NCBI RefSeq assembly: GCF_963576675.1
Contig: NC_088917.1
Location: 73,332,610 to 73,396,609, forward strand
DNA from: Euphorbia lathyris
Taxonomy: Eukaryota; Streptophyta; Magnoliopsida; Malpighiales; Euphorbiaceae
Reading direction: 5' to 3'
Length of the DNA: 64,000 nt
Both the position numbers and the translations under genes were made by a program. Under the pieces are notes generated by a model that ran no database searches, was not told the DNA's origin, and saw only the letters and a program-made list of their open reading frames with translations. Of this stretch, positions 23,118 through 34,486 are shown one piece after another; position 1 is the first letter of the stretch; the number at the start of each line of letters is the position of its first letter.

Positions 23118-24043
23118 TCCAAGGGAAAATGCCCCAAAAAAGTAAGGATAGAGGTATGTTTGCTGTTCCATGTTAGATTGGGAATACTAGTATTAAACGG
23201 GCAATGTGTGACTTAGGAGCGTCTATAAATGTCATGCCTAAGTCGGTTTATTCCTCTTTAAATGCTGGTCCTCTTGAGGAAACTGGCGTCGTTATTCAGC
23301 TTGCTAACAGATCTATTGTTTACCCCGAAGGGGTGTTGGAAGATGTTTTGGTGCAGGTTGATGGATTAATTTTTCCAGCTGACTTCTTTGTTATTGACAT
23401 GGAAGATGATGATCGTTCCTCGGAGGCATCAGAAATCTTGTTAGGAAGACCATTCCTAACGACCGCCCGGACCAAGATAGATGTTCACAAAGGAACACTG
23501 ACTATGGAATTCGATGGTAAAACAGTTCAATTTAATGTTTATGATGCCATGCAATTTCCTAACGAAGTGCATTCCGTTTGTGGTATAGATGTTATCAGAC
23601 CAATAACAGAACATGCTTTTAAGTCCTGTAGGGAAGATGAATTACAGGTGGTTGTTGAAGAAAGCATCGAAAATGAAAGTGTCAGGAAGCTGCAAGTACA
23701 GGAGCTTGAAGAGCTACAGAATGAAGCTAATGAGAGCTCAAGGATTTACAAATTGAAGACCAAAAAATTCCATGACAACAAAATGATAGTTCAGAAACAG
23801 TTTTAAATAGGACAGAAAGTGCTCCTATTCCATTCACGTTTGAAATTATTTCCAGGGAAATTAAAATCATGCTGGATCGGACCTTTCTTGGTATCTAATA
23901 TCTTTCCTTATGGTGCAGTGGAAATTCAGCTTTTGGAGAACGTGAAAGTGCAGAAAGTAAATGGCCATCGTCTCACGCCATTTTATGAGAATATCCCGAT
24001 TGAAAGTGGTGAAGTTATGGAGCTACAAGTTCCTGGAGACTAG
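23087..24043 (+). pseudogene. Athila protease fused by deletion to the integrase C-terminus
   Basis: Frame 2. After VSAVIQGKMPQKSKD and a TAG at 23174 comes the protease, with DLGASINVMP in place of the usual D[ST]G, as is common in Athila, and ILLGRPFLTTA on the flap side. Near 23680 the sequence passes straight into LQVQELEELQNEA...RIYKLKTKKFHD, then, after a TAA at 23804, [20 protein letters not shown] and WIGPF, the end of integrase. The RT, RNase H and integrase catalytic core (normally over 3 kb) are missing, so an internal deletion joined protease and integrase ends. Confidence 0.78.
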
Positions 24044-26797
24044 TCTTAGTGCTCAGATGTGTCTAGCCGAAGACGTTAACTAAAGGCGCTATTGGGAGGC
24101 AGCCCAGAGTTAGTCTTACTCAAGACTAACATGTATCCTTTGTTCTTGTTTCTTTTGTTACTTTTATTTTTATTTTTATTAATTTTGGACTAACTAACTT
24201 AACTGCCATCTTCTTCTTCAGTGGGTTGTCTTTCCTTTGATAATTTCTTTTGCAGGTTAAAAATGGTGACTTGAGGTACATGGGCTAAGAGGTGGTTTGA
24301 AACTTAATAAAGAGAAGGAGGCCCAACATTGAGAAAATAAAGGTTAAAAAGGTCAATGGCTCATTTGACCCTTATGACCTATACAAATTAAAAGGAGACT
24401 TTTCTTAATCACCACCACTTTCTTTCACCCCCTTCATCTCCCACTTACGCCATCATCTTCCATCTCCATCACCCCACTTTCTGATTCCATTTAACATCAC
24501 CACCTCCACTTTCCATTTCTTTAATTTTCCAAATTTAATATCATACAAGCCTACCTACACCAACCCTTTGAATTTATTTAATTTCTTTTAATCTCCTTCA
24601 CTACCAACATCACGCCTCCACTCTCCAAATTCCAATTTTTTATTTATTTATTTATTTTTTTTTCATCTCTTCACTACCCTAAACCACCGCCACCTTGTCT
24701 TCATTTCCTTCACTCAACAAAAAAATTACCGCCGCTCCAATCACCATCACCTGAAATGACGGAACACTTATCGCTGGCAAACCTGAGTTTGGTAGCTTTT
24801 GGCGAGTCTGCTCCGACCGTAGGCGCTTCCCCAACACCGGCCACTCTAGCAACTGAAACAAAAATGGCGAGAGAGCAAAGAGCACCCCCTACGCGAGCTG
24901 CAACAACGTCTCGAAAGCGGAAGCCGAACTCCATCCCTTCCACAACCACTCGGGGCCCCCTCCCCTAAAAAGGGCAGTAAGCTTCTTGATCACTCGTTTA
25001 TTTATTTTTTTTATCTTTTCATTGGTTGTTGAGGTTGCTGCCCTTGCCCCTAATTGATTAAATTCTGCACCGAGGACGGTGCGAGGAGAAAAGCGGGGGA
25101 GGGATGATGTATTAGAAGTGCTTTTATGTGAATATGGTTGTTGCATTTTGATAGATGTTTTGATGTCCATTCTGTTAGTTTAATACACTCTTTAGGCTAG
25201 AAATCTGTGAAACTATTGGCATAATTTTAGAATAGTGTGAGGTAGTCGTCTCGAAAAAAAATGTGTTTGAACTAGTGTGAGGTGGCTGCCCTTTGTTTTG
25301 TTTCATTGAGATTTTACCATTGCTAGCTCATTATCTTCCAAATGCTTGACAAAGTTACTTATTGTTGTAGTACTGAGTCCCCTAAGTGTTATCGAGTCTT
25401 GCGAGTACCTTTCTGAACAGTCGGAGTCAAGTAAATGCTTTGCCTACACGCTGACAAACTAAATTGTTTCCAACATTGCAAGAAAACTCGTTTTAATAAG
25501 TTGACTTAGAAGTAGCAGCACCACTTTACACCCCATTTCTGGTAAGCATTTGAGCCTAGTGGAAAGAGCAAACACATTACGCATTTGCTCTATTTTCTTT
25601 TCTGAGTGCGTCTGCATAGCATGATAGTTCTAGAACTTGCCATGACATACGTTTCAAGACCCGATTGATGAATTCGAACTGTTAAAATGATAAGGGCATT
25701 AGGTTTCTTTTGTTGTTAACCTTTCCACACTTTTGAACCCTGAAAAATAAAAAATTTACCAAAATTTAACCAGCCTTTAGACTGCCAATTTGAGCCTTTT
25801 TCCCCATTTTTGATACCTTGTTTATTCCTTTGGCCAAGGATACGTTTTAAGCCTTCAGAGTTCAGTTGAAGTTTGTACAAAATGTTGGGTCGTTTGATTT
25901 TGTGTTTTGTTTCATATTTTGAACCACAAGCTTTTTAAAGAAGAGACAACAAACTGTTGTGCTCTATAATTACTTATTGTGGTTATGAAAAAAAAAAGAG
26001 AAAATAGAGGCAGAAAAAAAAAAAATGAAAAAAAAAACAGAAAAGAAAAAGCCTTAAAGAAAAAAAAAAGAAACAGAAAAAAAGAAAAAAAAAAAGAGAA
26101 GAAAAGAAAAGAATAAATAGGTTACAGACATTTGTCTGTCCTAGTTCGTTTACTATTTTAGTTTCTTTTGTTTATGCTCTCATTAGTTTTCATGATTATC
26201 TCGGATTGTTTTCTAGATATTCATGCGAGATTATGAGTTTGTCGTCTTATGTGTTAACCTCGTACTTGTAAATATGCAGTTTTACTTTCGTTTTAGCCTA
26301 GTTTGGAGTAGTTTGCACTATTTTACTACTCTCGGATCCCCTAAAGTTTTTTTTTCCTCTCTCTTTTCCAACCCATGAGCCTAACCTACGCTACACCCTT
26401 GTTAAGTCCCTTTGATTTTCTGTTTGAATTCATACTATGTGGTGGAGGTTCGATTGATTGGCAAGCCTATGGTAACTACATTCTATGATTGTGACTTGAG
26501 TGAATCCTCTAAAAATGAATTATAAACCTAAACACAAGAGTGCATAGAGTGATCACGTGAGGGTGTTGTTGCTTTTAGTTTCTTGTTTTACATATCACAT
26601 GCAGTGTTGTTGAGACGTTTTTGGGAGTTAGAAGTATTCTAAAGTTCGAAAGATTCTTGACTTGGATGATTGGTAGTCAATGTCTTTATAACGCTTAGGG
26701 GAATTAGGAATGAATGGCAAGACAACCTAAGAGTATGCGGAGCTAATGCCATGATCTGGTATGCTTGAGGGCAAGCATTGGGCAAGTGTGAGGTGTT
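24044..26797. other. Athila non-coding tail between integrase and 3' LTR
   Basis: Begins with the AAAGGCGCTATTGGGAGGCA stretch typical of Athila after integrase. A pyrimidine-rich stretch covers 24400-24720. Bases 25988-26112 form an A/G-rich run. No intact ORF was found. Confidence 0.6.
24864..24968 (+). pseudogene. Possible remnant of Athila ORF-1 start
   Basis: A 34-codon frame (MAREQRAPPTRAATTSRKRK...) has the basic, Thr/Pro-rich character of the start of the ORF-1 protein seen at 58113 in the second Athila (MARRKHVANMRPPRSTRART) and sits in the same relative place, after a pyrimidine-rich leader. It ends early; the rest of the gene is absent. Short and low-complexity, so tentative. Confidence 0.35.
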
Positions 26798-28123
26798 TGA
26801 TAAGTGCATAATTCGACAATAAATAACCCCGCTTTTGTGCTTTATAATTGTCATGTTTTGTTATTTTTGCGGGTTTTATTGTTTGTTTTTGGTATTTTCA
26901 CCTCTACAGGCCAATGATGACAAAAGGGAGATGAATTGGGCTTAATTTGGGCCGAGCTGGTGTCGGGTCGTGATCTGGAGCTGATTGGGTGAAAATTGGT
27001 CTGAGTCGGAGTTAGTCTTGCACAAGACTAAGGCAGTTACGGGCTGACAGTTTCCTGGTTCGAATAGGATTGCTTTCCTGATCCAGATTGGACGATTTGA
27101 GAACAAGACTTTCAGCTAAAGCACGAATTTGTAGGAGACAAATGAGGAGGCAATCAATTTCAAATTTGAAGAAGGATTCTTAAGCTATTTTGAAGGGATT
27201 TAGTTCCTTACATTTAGGAATCGTGATAGATTTAAGAACGGCAGATTTTCCAAGTCCAGGACATCAGTTTTTTACATTTATTTTTCCAGCAGAAAAACAC
27301 ATACATTCCATGGCTATTGATAGCTAATTTCTTAATTTCGGTTAAGGGTTAATTCAATGGATTTTTCTCCGTTATCGTGAGATCGTTGTATTTCACTTTT
27401 CTCAATTTATTAAACCGTTTATTTGTTTATTGTGTTTAGAGAATTATTCTCAATTGATTGTTTGTTCTATGAATGATAACTGCAGGTTGTTTGTCGAATC
27501 GAATAATCATATGGCTGATTTGGTTTATTAGAGTTTCACCTAAGATAGCCAAACAAAGTAGCTATTGACTATTTAAATCAAGCTAGCTTCGTATTTGGAA
27601 GAACAGACTCGAGTCGGACAAACCTGAGTTCGTCTTCCACCTGACATTAATACGAATCTAGTTGGGTTTATCTGAGCCAAATGAACAGATAAGTTAGTCC
27701 AAAATCGCCGACGCTGAGAGACGATTAACTAAGATCAGGTTCTTCTAATTCTTAAGCTGTCAATAAATTAAATCTTAGGCGCTGAAATAGGATTGTTTAT
27801 TGATTAGGAACAAGTTATTTGCCGTGCTTAACTAGTTCATTATTAAGGAAGAACACGCCAAACTGACCCGGTGAATACATGAGAATACAATTTTATCTAT
27901 CAATGATCGTTAACGTATGAATTATCCTGTGATTGCCCTTGACCGAATTCATCAAAATATTATTCACAAACCTTCTTTAATTTCTGTTTTGTTCTTCTTA
28001 TGATTTTTGACTTGTTACATTTAAATTTAATAAACTTCACAATTCCAAACCCCCCATTTAATTATTTTGTTAGGTCATTAGAAGTTTTAAATCAATATTA
28101 TTCCCTTGGGTTCGACCTCTACT
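26798..28123 (+). repeat. 3' LTR of the first Athila-type element, end truncated
   Basis: Matches 20022-21348. It stops after ...GACCTCTACT, about 66 bp before the LTR end seen on the left copy, and continues directly into Copia sequence. ACT is shared by both partners at the junction. Confidence 0.85.
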
Positions 28124-29172
28124 GTGATCATCATCTAGATGTTTCAAATGCGTTTCTTCAAGGTGATTTATATGAAACTGTGTATATGGAACAACCTCCA
28201 CACTTTGTTCATTCCCAGTTGTCCACTTATATTTGTAAGCTACGAAAAAGCTTGTATGGTATCAACAATCCCCTCGGATGTGGCATCATTGTCTCACTGA
28301 AACGCATGCGATTTTTTTTTATTTTGGCTCATTTATATGGATGATATTCTTGTTATGGCCGCTAAAATCACGTTTTGCAATACGTGATCTTGGTCGTTTT
28401 TCACACTTTCTTAGTGTACAAGCGACATGGACTTCCAAGACACTCACATTGAATCAACAAAAATACATTCAAGATTTACTGACAGAAGCATCCATGCAAG
28501 ATGCTAAGGGTGTCTCTACTCCATCTTGTTCGTCCACCAAGCTGTTTCGAGATGCCAGTGAGCCATTTGCCAATCTTACATTATATAGAAGTATGGTAAA
28601 GAGGTTGAAATATGTTACAATTATCCGTCCGAGCATTTTTTTTTCTATCCACAAAATCATCTAGTTCATGCATCATCTCATTGTAAATCATTGGAAGGCT
28701 GTGAAATGCATTTTGTGTTACATTCACTATACACTGAACCATAGCATACGATTCAAAGGGAGCACGTCTTGTGTAATCACTAGTTTCACTGATGCAGACT
28801 GGGCGTGTGATATTGATGACCAAAATTCCAAGTCCAGTTATGCTTTTATATCAGGTCAAATCTTGTGTCTTCGCTCTAAAGGAAGCAATGCACTATATTA
28901 AGACCCTCTACCAAAGCAGAAGCATAATATCATGCATTAGCTTCTCTAGTATCCGACATTACATGGCTTAAAATTTTAATGGATGAAATCTATTTCCAAC
29001 CACCTCAATGTCCTCTTTTTCTCTATGATAGCTTGAGTGCAACATACTTGATAATTAATCCCATTTTCTATGATCGTTGCAAGCATTTAGAACTTGATTT
29101 TCACTTTGTTCAGGATAAAGTTGCCAAGAAACAACTCGGGTACGTTACATTTCCACATTGGACCAAACAATA
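28121..29172 (+). pseudogene. Copia RT/RNase H remnant, right side
   Basis: After the repeated 142 bp, the Copia RT continues: FAIRDLGRFSHFLSVQ, LTLNQQKYIQDLL, then the connection and RNase H (SFTDADWACDIDDQNSKSS, with the DADWA catalytic Asp), and a terminal CKHLELDFHFVQDKV block near 29075. Several frameshifts and stops split it, and the segment around the YVDD box is deleted or degraded near 28330. It is the continuation of the fragment at 19880-20021. Confidence 0.8.
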
Positions 29173-29229
29173 GACATCTTCACCAAGCTACACTCTCCAA
29201 ATGTCTAGATCTTGTGTGTTTGTTGGAAA

Positions 29230-29540
29230 ATATTAGGTAAGAGAATTTTGTACTGGAAAATTTTGTGTTTAGTGTTTGGCGCACCTGGAAACAAGAAGAA
29301 GTGGTAAGTGACTATTATTTTCAAAATGGTAAGAATGGACGAAGTAAAGATTCAAAAGTTTAGGAAAATGTTTTGCTCTTTTCAAAAGAGTAAAACCTTT
29401 TTCTCACTTTCTTCGTAAATTTTTTTGTTGGCTAACATAAAAGTTTTTGTTGATTTATTTTACTAAGCATACAAATACTGAAAAATCAGAAAAATATTTT
29501 CTTGTACAATATTTTTCGGTAAACAAATGGAGCCTTACAT
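29230..29540. mobile_element. Degenerate foldback MITE related to 46926-48106
   Basis: Contains the GGAAAATGTTTTGCTCTTTTC block and a closing GTAAACAAATGGAGCC that mirror parts of the larger foldback element. Ends are imprecise. Confidence 0.4.
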
Positions 29541-29924
29541 GATATTAGACCGGATAGTTATAATTGGCATCAGATTCGACTCTTTGCATATAACTTGTTG
29601 GTTCAGGGACTAACCAGGTGAAAGCTAGTGAGCTTGTAACAACCCGATACAGAGTGAGTGAAGTCATGGTAGAAGATATGAGTAAGAAGCGGTTCTAAGA
29701 AACGACGATGAATGAATGAATAAACTAAATCTTGCGTTTGAAATGAAGAAAGAGTGACTAAATTAGTAGGAAGGATTTCTAATATATATAGACGTGTTTG
29801 AAAACCGCGATGTCCAATGTGTTAGATTTGAATCAAAACAGATCATATCTGCATAATATTTGATTAACTGTTAAGATGAAATATAAAACTATTTTCATAT
29901 TAGATTTAATTAGATTCATTTAAG

Positions 29925-29963
<39 letters not shown>

Positions 29964-30797
29964 GAATCAATTTACATTTTATATATTCCAAAATGAATAG
30001 TTAAGATTTAGAATTATTACAAATTCCAACTTATAAAAATTCAATATTATTAAATTCTCTTCAAAATCTAATTAAATTTCCAACATTTTTTGGACAATTT
30101 CATTAAGGTCCCCACTCTATTCTTTGGTCCATTGACAAAAAGAATTACCACAAATAGTACATACAATATTTTAATTTATTTTTATATATATGTAAGCAAT
30201 TAATGCTTTGGAACAAAAATTACCCACAAAACTTAAATTACCAGAGTAGAGTAGAGACACAGTAAAATGGCAGCTGCTTTTAATGCTTATATTACAACTT
30301 CTAGGGACCACACAATGAAAATATATTCACCTAAAATATTGTCAAATAAAGGTAAATTTTAATTAATTTTATTACCATATGTGCACAGTACTATATTTTA
30401 TTTCAGTCAGTAAATAACATAATTTTGGAATTACAGCTAAGACTTGTGCACAATATGTTATTATATATATTTTTTGGAAAATATCTATAATTAATATATA
30501 AACAAAAATAATATGTACAATTAATCATTCTGTAAATTAGATTATAATTTGTTGCAATAAAAGAAGAATTGTCACGAAGTTTTATTTGAATATTTAGCTC
30601 TTTGGTCTAAAGTGTTTGAGAAATTCATACTGTTTTTTCTATAAATAATTTTAAAAGAAAACCCTAATATTCAGGGGCTTTTTACACTATTAATTTAAAA
30701 ATATAAAATATTTATTTTTTAACACACAAGTACTTTGGATAAATTTTATAATATTTCTAGAACAATATATCAATTGATATCTTATTTCTTAAAATCA
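29541..30797. other. AT-rich spacer
   Basis: No gene is supportable. It includes a microsatellite at 29925-29963. Confidence 0.5.
29925..29963. repeat. (ATT)13 microsatellite
   Basis: An uninterrupted ATT run of about 13 units. Confidence 0.95.
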
Positions 30798-30814
30798 ATC
30801 ATTTTTCATGATGG

Positions 30815-31421
30815 ACGGATCGTGAGAGGCTTGTTGGTACTACATTGTCTGATGTGAGGCCTGCAACGGCCATTACGCATCGCCTGCGAACCGTGATCGC
30901 CACGCCTTCGACTTGGAGTCCGCCACTGGCTGGTTCAGTAAAATGTAACACAGGTGGAGTGAGCTTTGCGGGAGTCAGAAGCTGTGGATTGGGAGCGGTT
31001 GTAAGGGAGGAGACATGTCATTTTCTGTTTGGGAGCAGTTGCTTAATAAAAGCTGTAAAGGAACCAAAGATCATCGAAGCACTTGCGGTTCGTACGAGCT
31101 TGAGTTTGCGTGCTAGCCAACATTTCATAAATATTGTCTTTGAATCGGATGCCAAATTAGTTGTTGATGCGGTTAATTCTGACAAACAAGATAATTCGGA
31201 GTTCGGTTTGATTGTTCAAGATTGCAGGGATATCATCAACTCGTATTCTGATTTTAATTTGTGTTTTATTCATCGTTTAGCGAATAGCGCCGCTCATTTT
31301 ATGGCTAGGCAGGCTTATTCAATGCTAACGATAGTCTTTTCAGTATATTGCCTATATAATAAAGTTGCAATTCTAGTTGCAATCCTACTATCTAATAAAG
31401 TTGCAATTCTAGTTTAAAAAA
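30815..31421 (+). mobile_element. 5'-truncated LINE with RNase H remnant
   Basis: Flanked by a perfect 17-bp duplication, ATCATTTTTCATGATGG, at 30798-30814 and 31422-31438, with a short A-tail. The ORF 30845-31417 encodes the plant LINE RNase H fold: SVKCNTGGVSFAG (the first Asp replaced), VVREET, FESDAKLVVDAV and CFIHRLANSAAHFMARQA. It is open but lacks the first catalytic Asp and the upstream RT. The end carries a direct repeat of AATAAAGTTGCAATTCTAGT. It is dead on arrival, as most truncated LINE insertions are. Confidence 0.88.
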
Positions 31422-31438
31422 ATCATTTTTCATGATGG

Positions 31439-32706
31439 TATTAATACTTCTTTTAATTAATCATTAGATAATAATTAAAAGTACCCTCCTACTAGTGATG
31501 ATAAAATGATACACATGTGAATTGTAGATGACAATATTCATGACCAAGAAGACAGTTTGATGAATTATTTTTCAAATTTACCCAATTTGTCAATGTTAGA
31601 GGTAAAATTGCTATTGACTACCAACGTTAAGGGTATAACTACACCACTTTAGATGTTAAGGGAAAAATTATTCCTAGCTATAAATGTTAGGGGGTATTTT
31701 TGCACCTTATCGTATTATAAAATAAAAAATATGTTACACAAATTAATGAAAATAATATATATATAAAAACAAAAAAAAAAATTACTAAACGCAATAAAAC
31801 CTTGTTTTCCCAGTAATTATGTTGTAGAAATATAAATAATGTTAAAGAAGAAACATAATTTTGTGAATAACAGATAACTACAAACGTCTGTTTAAGAAAA
31901 CCTTCAAATAAGAGTTTTGCGAAAAGTTTCAAGCCGCTGCAGTTTCCAGAGAAAATGCTAAACGTTGGAGTTATATAAATCTAATCAAATGCTATATTTC
32001 ATGCGGTTTGAAATGAAACGCTAAACACTTTTTCGAAAAGTTGAATTAAACATCCCTTAATATATGTTAACACCACCAAACGGAAAACAACAAATAGGAA
32101 ACAACAAACAACAAATAACAATAGATGAACCAAACCAGCTGATAGATTAGTATATGTGAGAAAGCAAAAGAGAAGAAAAGAAAGAAAAAGAAAAATGAGT
32201 ATGTGAATCCGGTCGGCAATGATTATAGTGGCATGGAATTGTTGGGAGTAAAGTATTCAATAATAAACAAGAAGAGTTTTGACCAATAAACAAGGAATCT
32301 ATTACGTTAGCATTTGACTTTATTAGTTTTAGTAAAAATAAAAAGAAGGTATCTAATTTCAAGGTGGTGTAAGAAAGAGTGAAAAAGCTTAACATATTGC
32401 ATGAAAGCAAGAAGAAAATGTAACAACTCAATCTCTGCCTCTTCTGCTGCCCTAGGCTACTTCTGCAATACAAGAGAGAGATAGATATATAGACACTCAG
32501 AAAAGAATTGAATTGGACAATGCATTTTGACAAGATATTATGCCCTTTTTTCACTTCGGATTTGATCTTTCATTTTGCCTGCTAACCATTTGGATTCTTC
32601 TTTTCTTTCATTTTTAATTCATTTATTATCATTTTTCAAGTCTCAAAGCCAAATTAGGTCAGTAATTTTCTAAAATCGGTAGTGGATTCTCTAGCAATCT
32701 TGATTC
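31439..32706. other. Spacer, no gene supported
   Basis: 31560-31710 holds a block (GGGGGTATTTTTGCACCTTATC) that recurs, in either orientation, near 5345, 17560 and 34840, so it is a dispersed repeat. A 135-codon minus-strand ORF at 32147-32554 is Leu/Phe/Ser-rich with no recognisable domain. Confidence 0.45.
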
Positions 32707-32864
32707 CATGCACCTTAATGAACATGTAGAATTTGCTCACTCACCGTTAGATATAGGTTTATTAGAATCCTAGGGTAGAGATTCAAAGCATCATGAGGCT
32801 TAGATTTAATAAGTCTATATCTAACGGTGAATGAGCAAATTCACTTTCTCATTAAGGTGCATGT
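32707..32864. repeat. Foldback MITE, 158 bp
   Basis: Arms of about 60 bp are inverted: CATGCACCTTAATGA at the left and its complement at the right, with CTCAYTCACCGTTAGATATAG inside. Nearly palindromic and non-coding. Confidence 0.7.
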
Positions 32865-33411
32865 GAAAATTCCTGAATTCTCTAGTGTATACCGAACTAA
32901 ATCGTTAACTGAATCGCTCCGATAAGTAAACTAAAATTTTGGTACCATTTATTTATATTTTCGGTGCAGCTATGATCAGTATTTTATGATATTTTCAGTT
33001 TCAAGTCATGGATTCGAATTTTAGGAGCGGTCTCTTGCTAAAATATTAGCAAGAGAAGGTTTGTCCCTCAGTACATCCTTGTCCCCAAACCCTCACTTAA
33101 ACGGAAACATGTAGTACACCGGACCGCCCTTTTTATGATCAATATTATATAATATCCCCAGTTTCGGTTATTTTATATTTTTCGATTGTGGTTATTATTT
33201 TATAATATTCTTAGTTATTAGTTTAGTTTTGGTTTGGTTCAGTTGAACTTTTTACTAAAACCGAACCAATTATAGTTGAACTGAAAATTTAAAATCATCC
33301 AACTAAATTTTACTAAAACCGAACCAATTATGAGAGGATCTAAATGGCAGTTTCAGTATAGATTAGGGTTTCTCTACTGATGTTGTAGATATTGAAATTG
33401 ACACCCTATGA

Positions 33412-33620
33412 TGAAAATTATGAGACATGTGCAATACATTTTTCGTATTCAACTTACTTTTTTTTTTGCAATCGAGTGATAAATTGATTACATTCTATTA
33501 AAGTTCAAGGGACTAACTGAACATTTGATGTAAGTTCAGGAGACTATCGGAACAATTTGAAAGTTTAGGAGGCCAATTAAACTTTTTGATAAATTTAGAG
33601 TGCAAATGATGTATTAAGCC
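33412..33620. mobile_element. Half copy of the Mutator-like MITE
   Basis: Matches the right TIR and adjoining part of 15021-15544, ending AAATGATGTATTAAGCC. The left half is absent. Confidence 0.65.
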
Positions 33621-33659
33621 TGAAAAATATATCCGACTAATTTTGTAACATCAAACTAA

Positions 33660-33951
33660 GGCTTTGTTTGATAAAGCACTTAATTGCTTAAATTAAAATG
33701 TTAAGCACTTATTTAATTTAAGTGCGTTTGATAACGGTTGTTTTTTCACCACTTAAATTAGTTAATTAAGTTAAAAACCACTTATTTTGATAAGTCAAAA
33801 TATTTAACTTATCATTTTAAGTTAAACATTATCAACTCATACTTTTTTAAAACTTAAATCATTCAATATTTTCAGCACTTATAATATTCAGCACTTAAAA
33901 TTCAGTACTTATTTTTTCAGAACTTAATTTTCAGTTTTATCAAACAGCACC
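33660..33951. mobile_element. PIF/Harbinger-like MITE, 292 bp
   Basis: TIRs GGCTTTGTTTGATAAA and, reversed, GGTGCTGTTTGATAAA. TAA duplications at 33657-33659 and 33952-33954. Confidence 0.78.
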
Positions 33952-34083
33952 TAACATTCCTGGGTGAGTTAACAACTACTCTGACTAATTACAATTTCAA
34001 TCCTTTAACTATTTATTTTCATTAAACAACTATTGCTACAATTTCTATCCTTCAATCACAACATTTTTCAACACTAATTACCA

Positions 34084-34320
34084 ATTGGGTATAGCTCAAG
34101 TGGTATTAGTTGCGTTCACATGACCCTGACGATCATATGAATTTGACCATTCACTATTTGATCTAGACTAGATCAAACAGTGAATGACCAAATTCATGTG
34201 ATCATCAGAATCCATATGAACGCATGATGCAAATGGTATATCTTTATAAACGGGACAGGAGGTCATAGATTCAATACTCAACCTCTTCAATATTTATTAA
34301 AAAATTGAGCACTTATCTAC
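34084..34320 (+). mobile_element. tRNA-derived SINE-like element interrupted by a hairpin
   Basis: Starts like a tRNA head with a pol III A-box-like TAGCTCAAGTGG at 34092; a degraded B-box-like GATTCAATAC lies near 34268. Between them is inserted a 112-bp hairpin. The end is not defined. Confidence 0.45.
34112..34223. repeat. 112-bp near-palindromic hairpin inside the SINE
   Basis: Left arm GCGTTCACATGA..., right arm complement ...CATATGAACGC, meeting at GATCTAGACTAGATC. Arms of about 54 bp with scattered mismatches. Confidence 0.8.
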
Positions 34321-34486
34321 ACATAAAAATGGAAACAACTAAGCAATTTAATTAGAACACGTAAAGCACGAGGGATATCTCGAGTCGAGTCAAGTCTTAA
34401 AATCACAAGATCACAAAAGGGTTTACCAGAGGATTTATATAATTTGCTCCACCTATATATCCTTCAACAACAATATAAACAAACCT

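Larger units (their letters stand above)
20022..28123 (+). mobile_element. Athila-type Ty3/Gypsy element, internally deleted
   Basis: LTRs begin TGATAAGTGCATAATTC at 20022 and 26798. A primer-binding site TGGCGCCGTTGCCGGGGA follows the left LTR, as in Athila and related elements. Gag and protease remain, then the reading frame jumps to the very end of integrase, so RT, RNase H and the integrase core are gone. A long non-coding tail typical of Athila follows. I count about 17 substitutions over ~1325 shared LTR bases. The right LTR lacks its last ~65-70 bp and is followed by a 142-bp repeat of the left flank. Confidence 0.88.

Noticed and set aside
24679..25170. Minus-strand ORFs in the first Athila tail
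   Set aside because: Short, overlapping and unlike any family; the plus strand offers a better ORF-1 remnant.
32147..32554. 135-codon minus-strand ORF
   Set aside because: Leu/Phe/Ser-rich with no recognisable domain or splice context; sits in AT-rich spacer.
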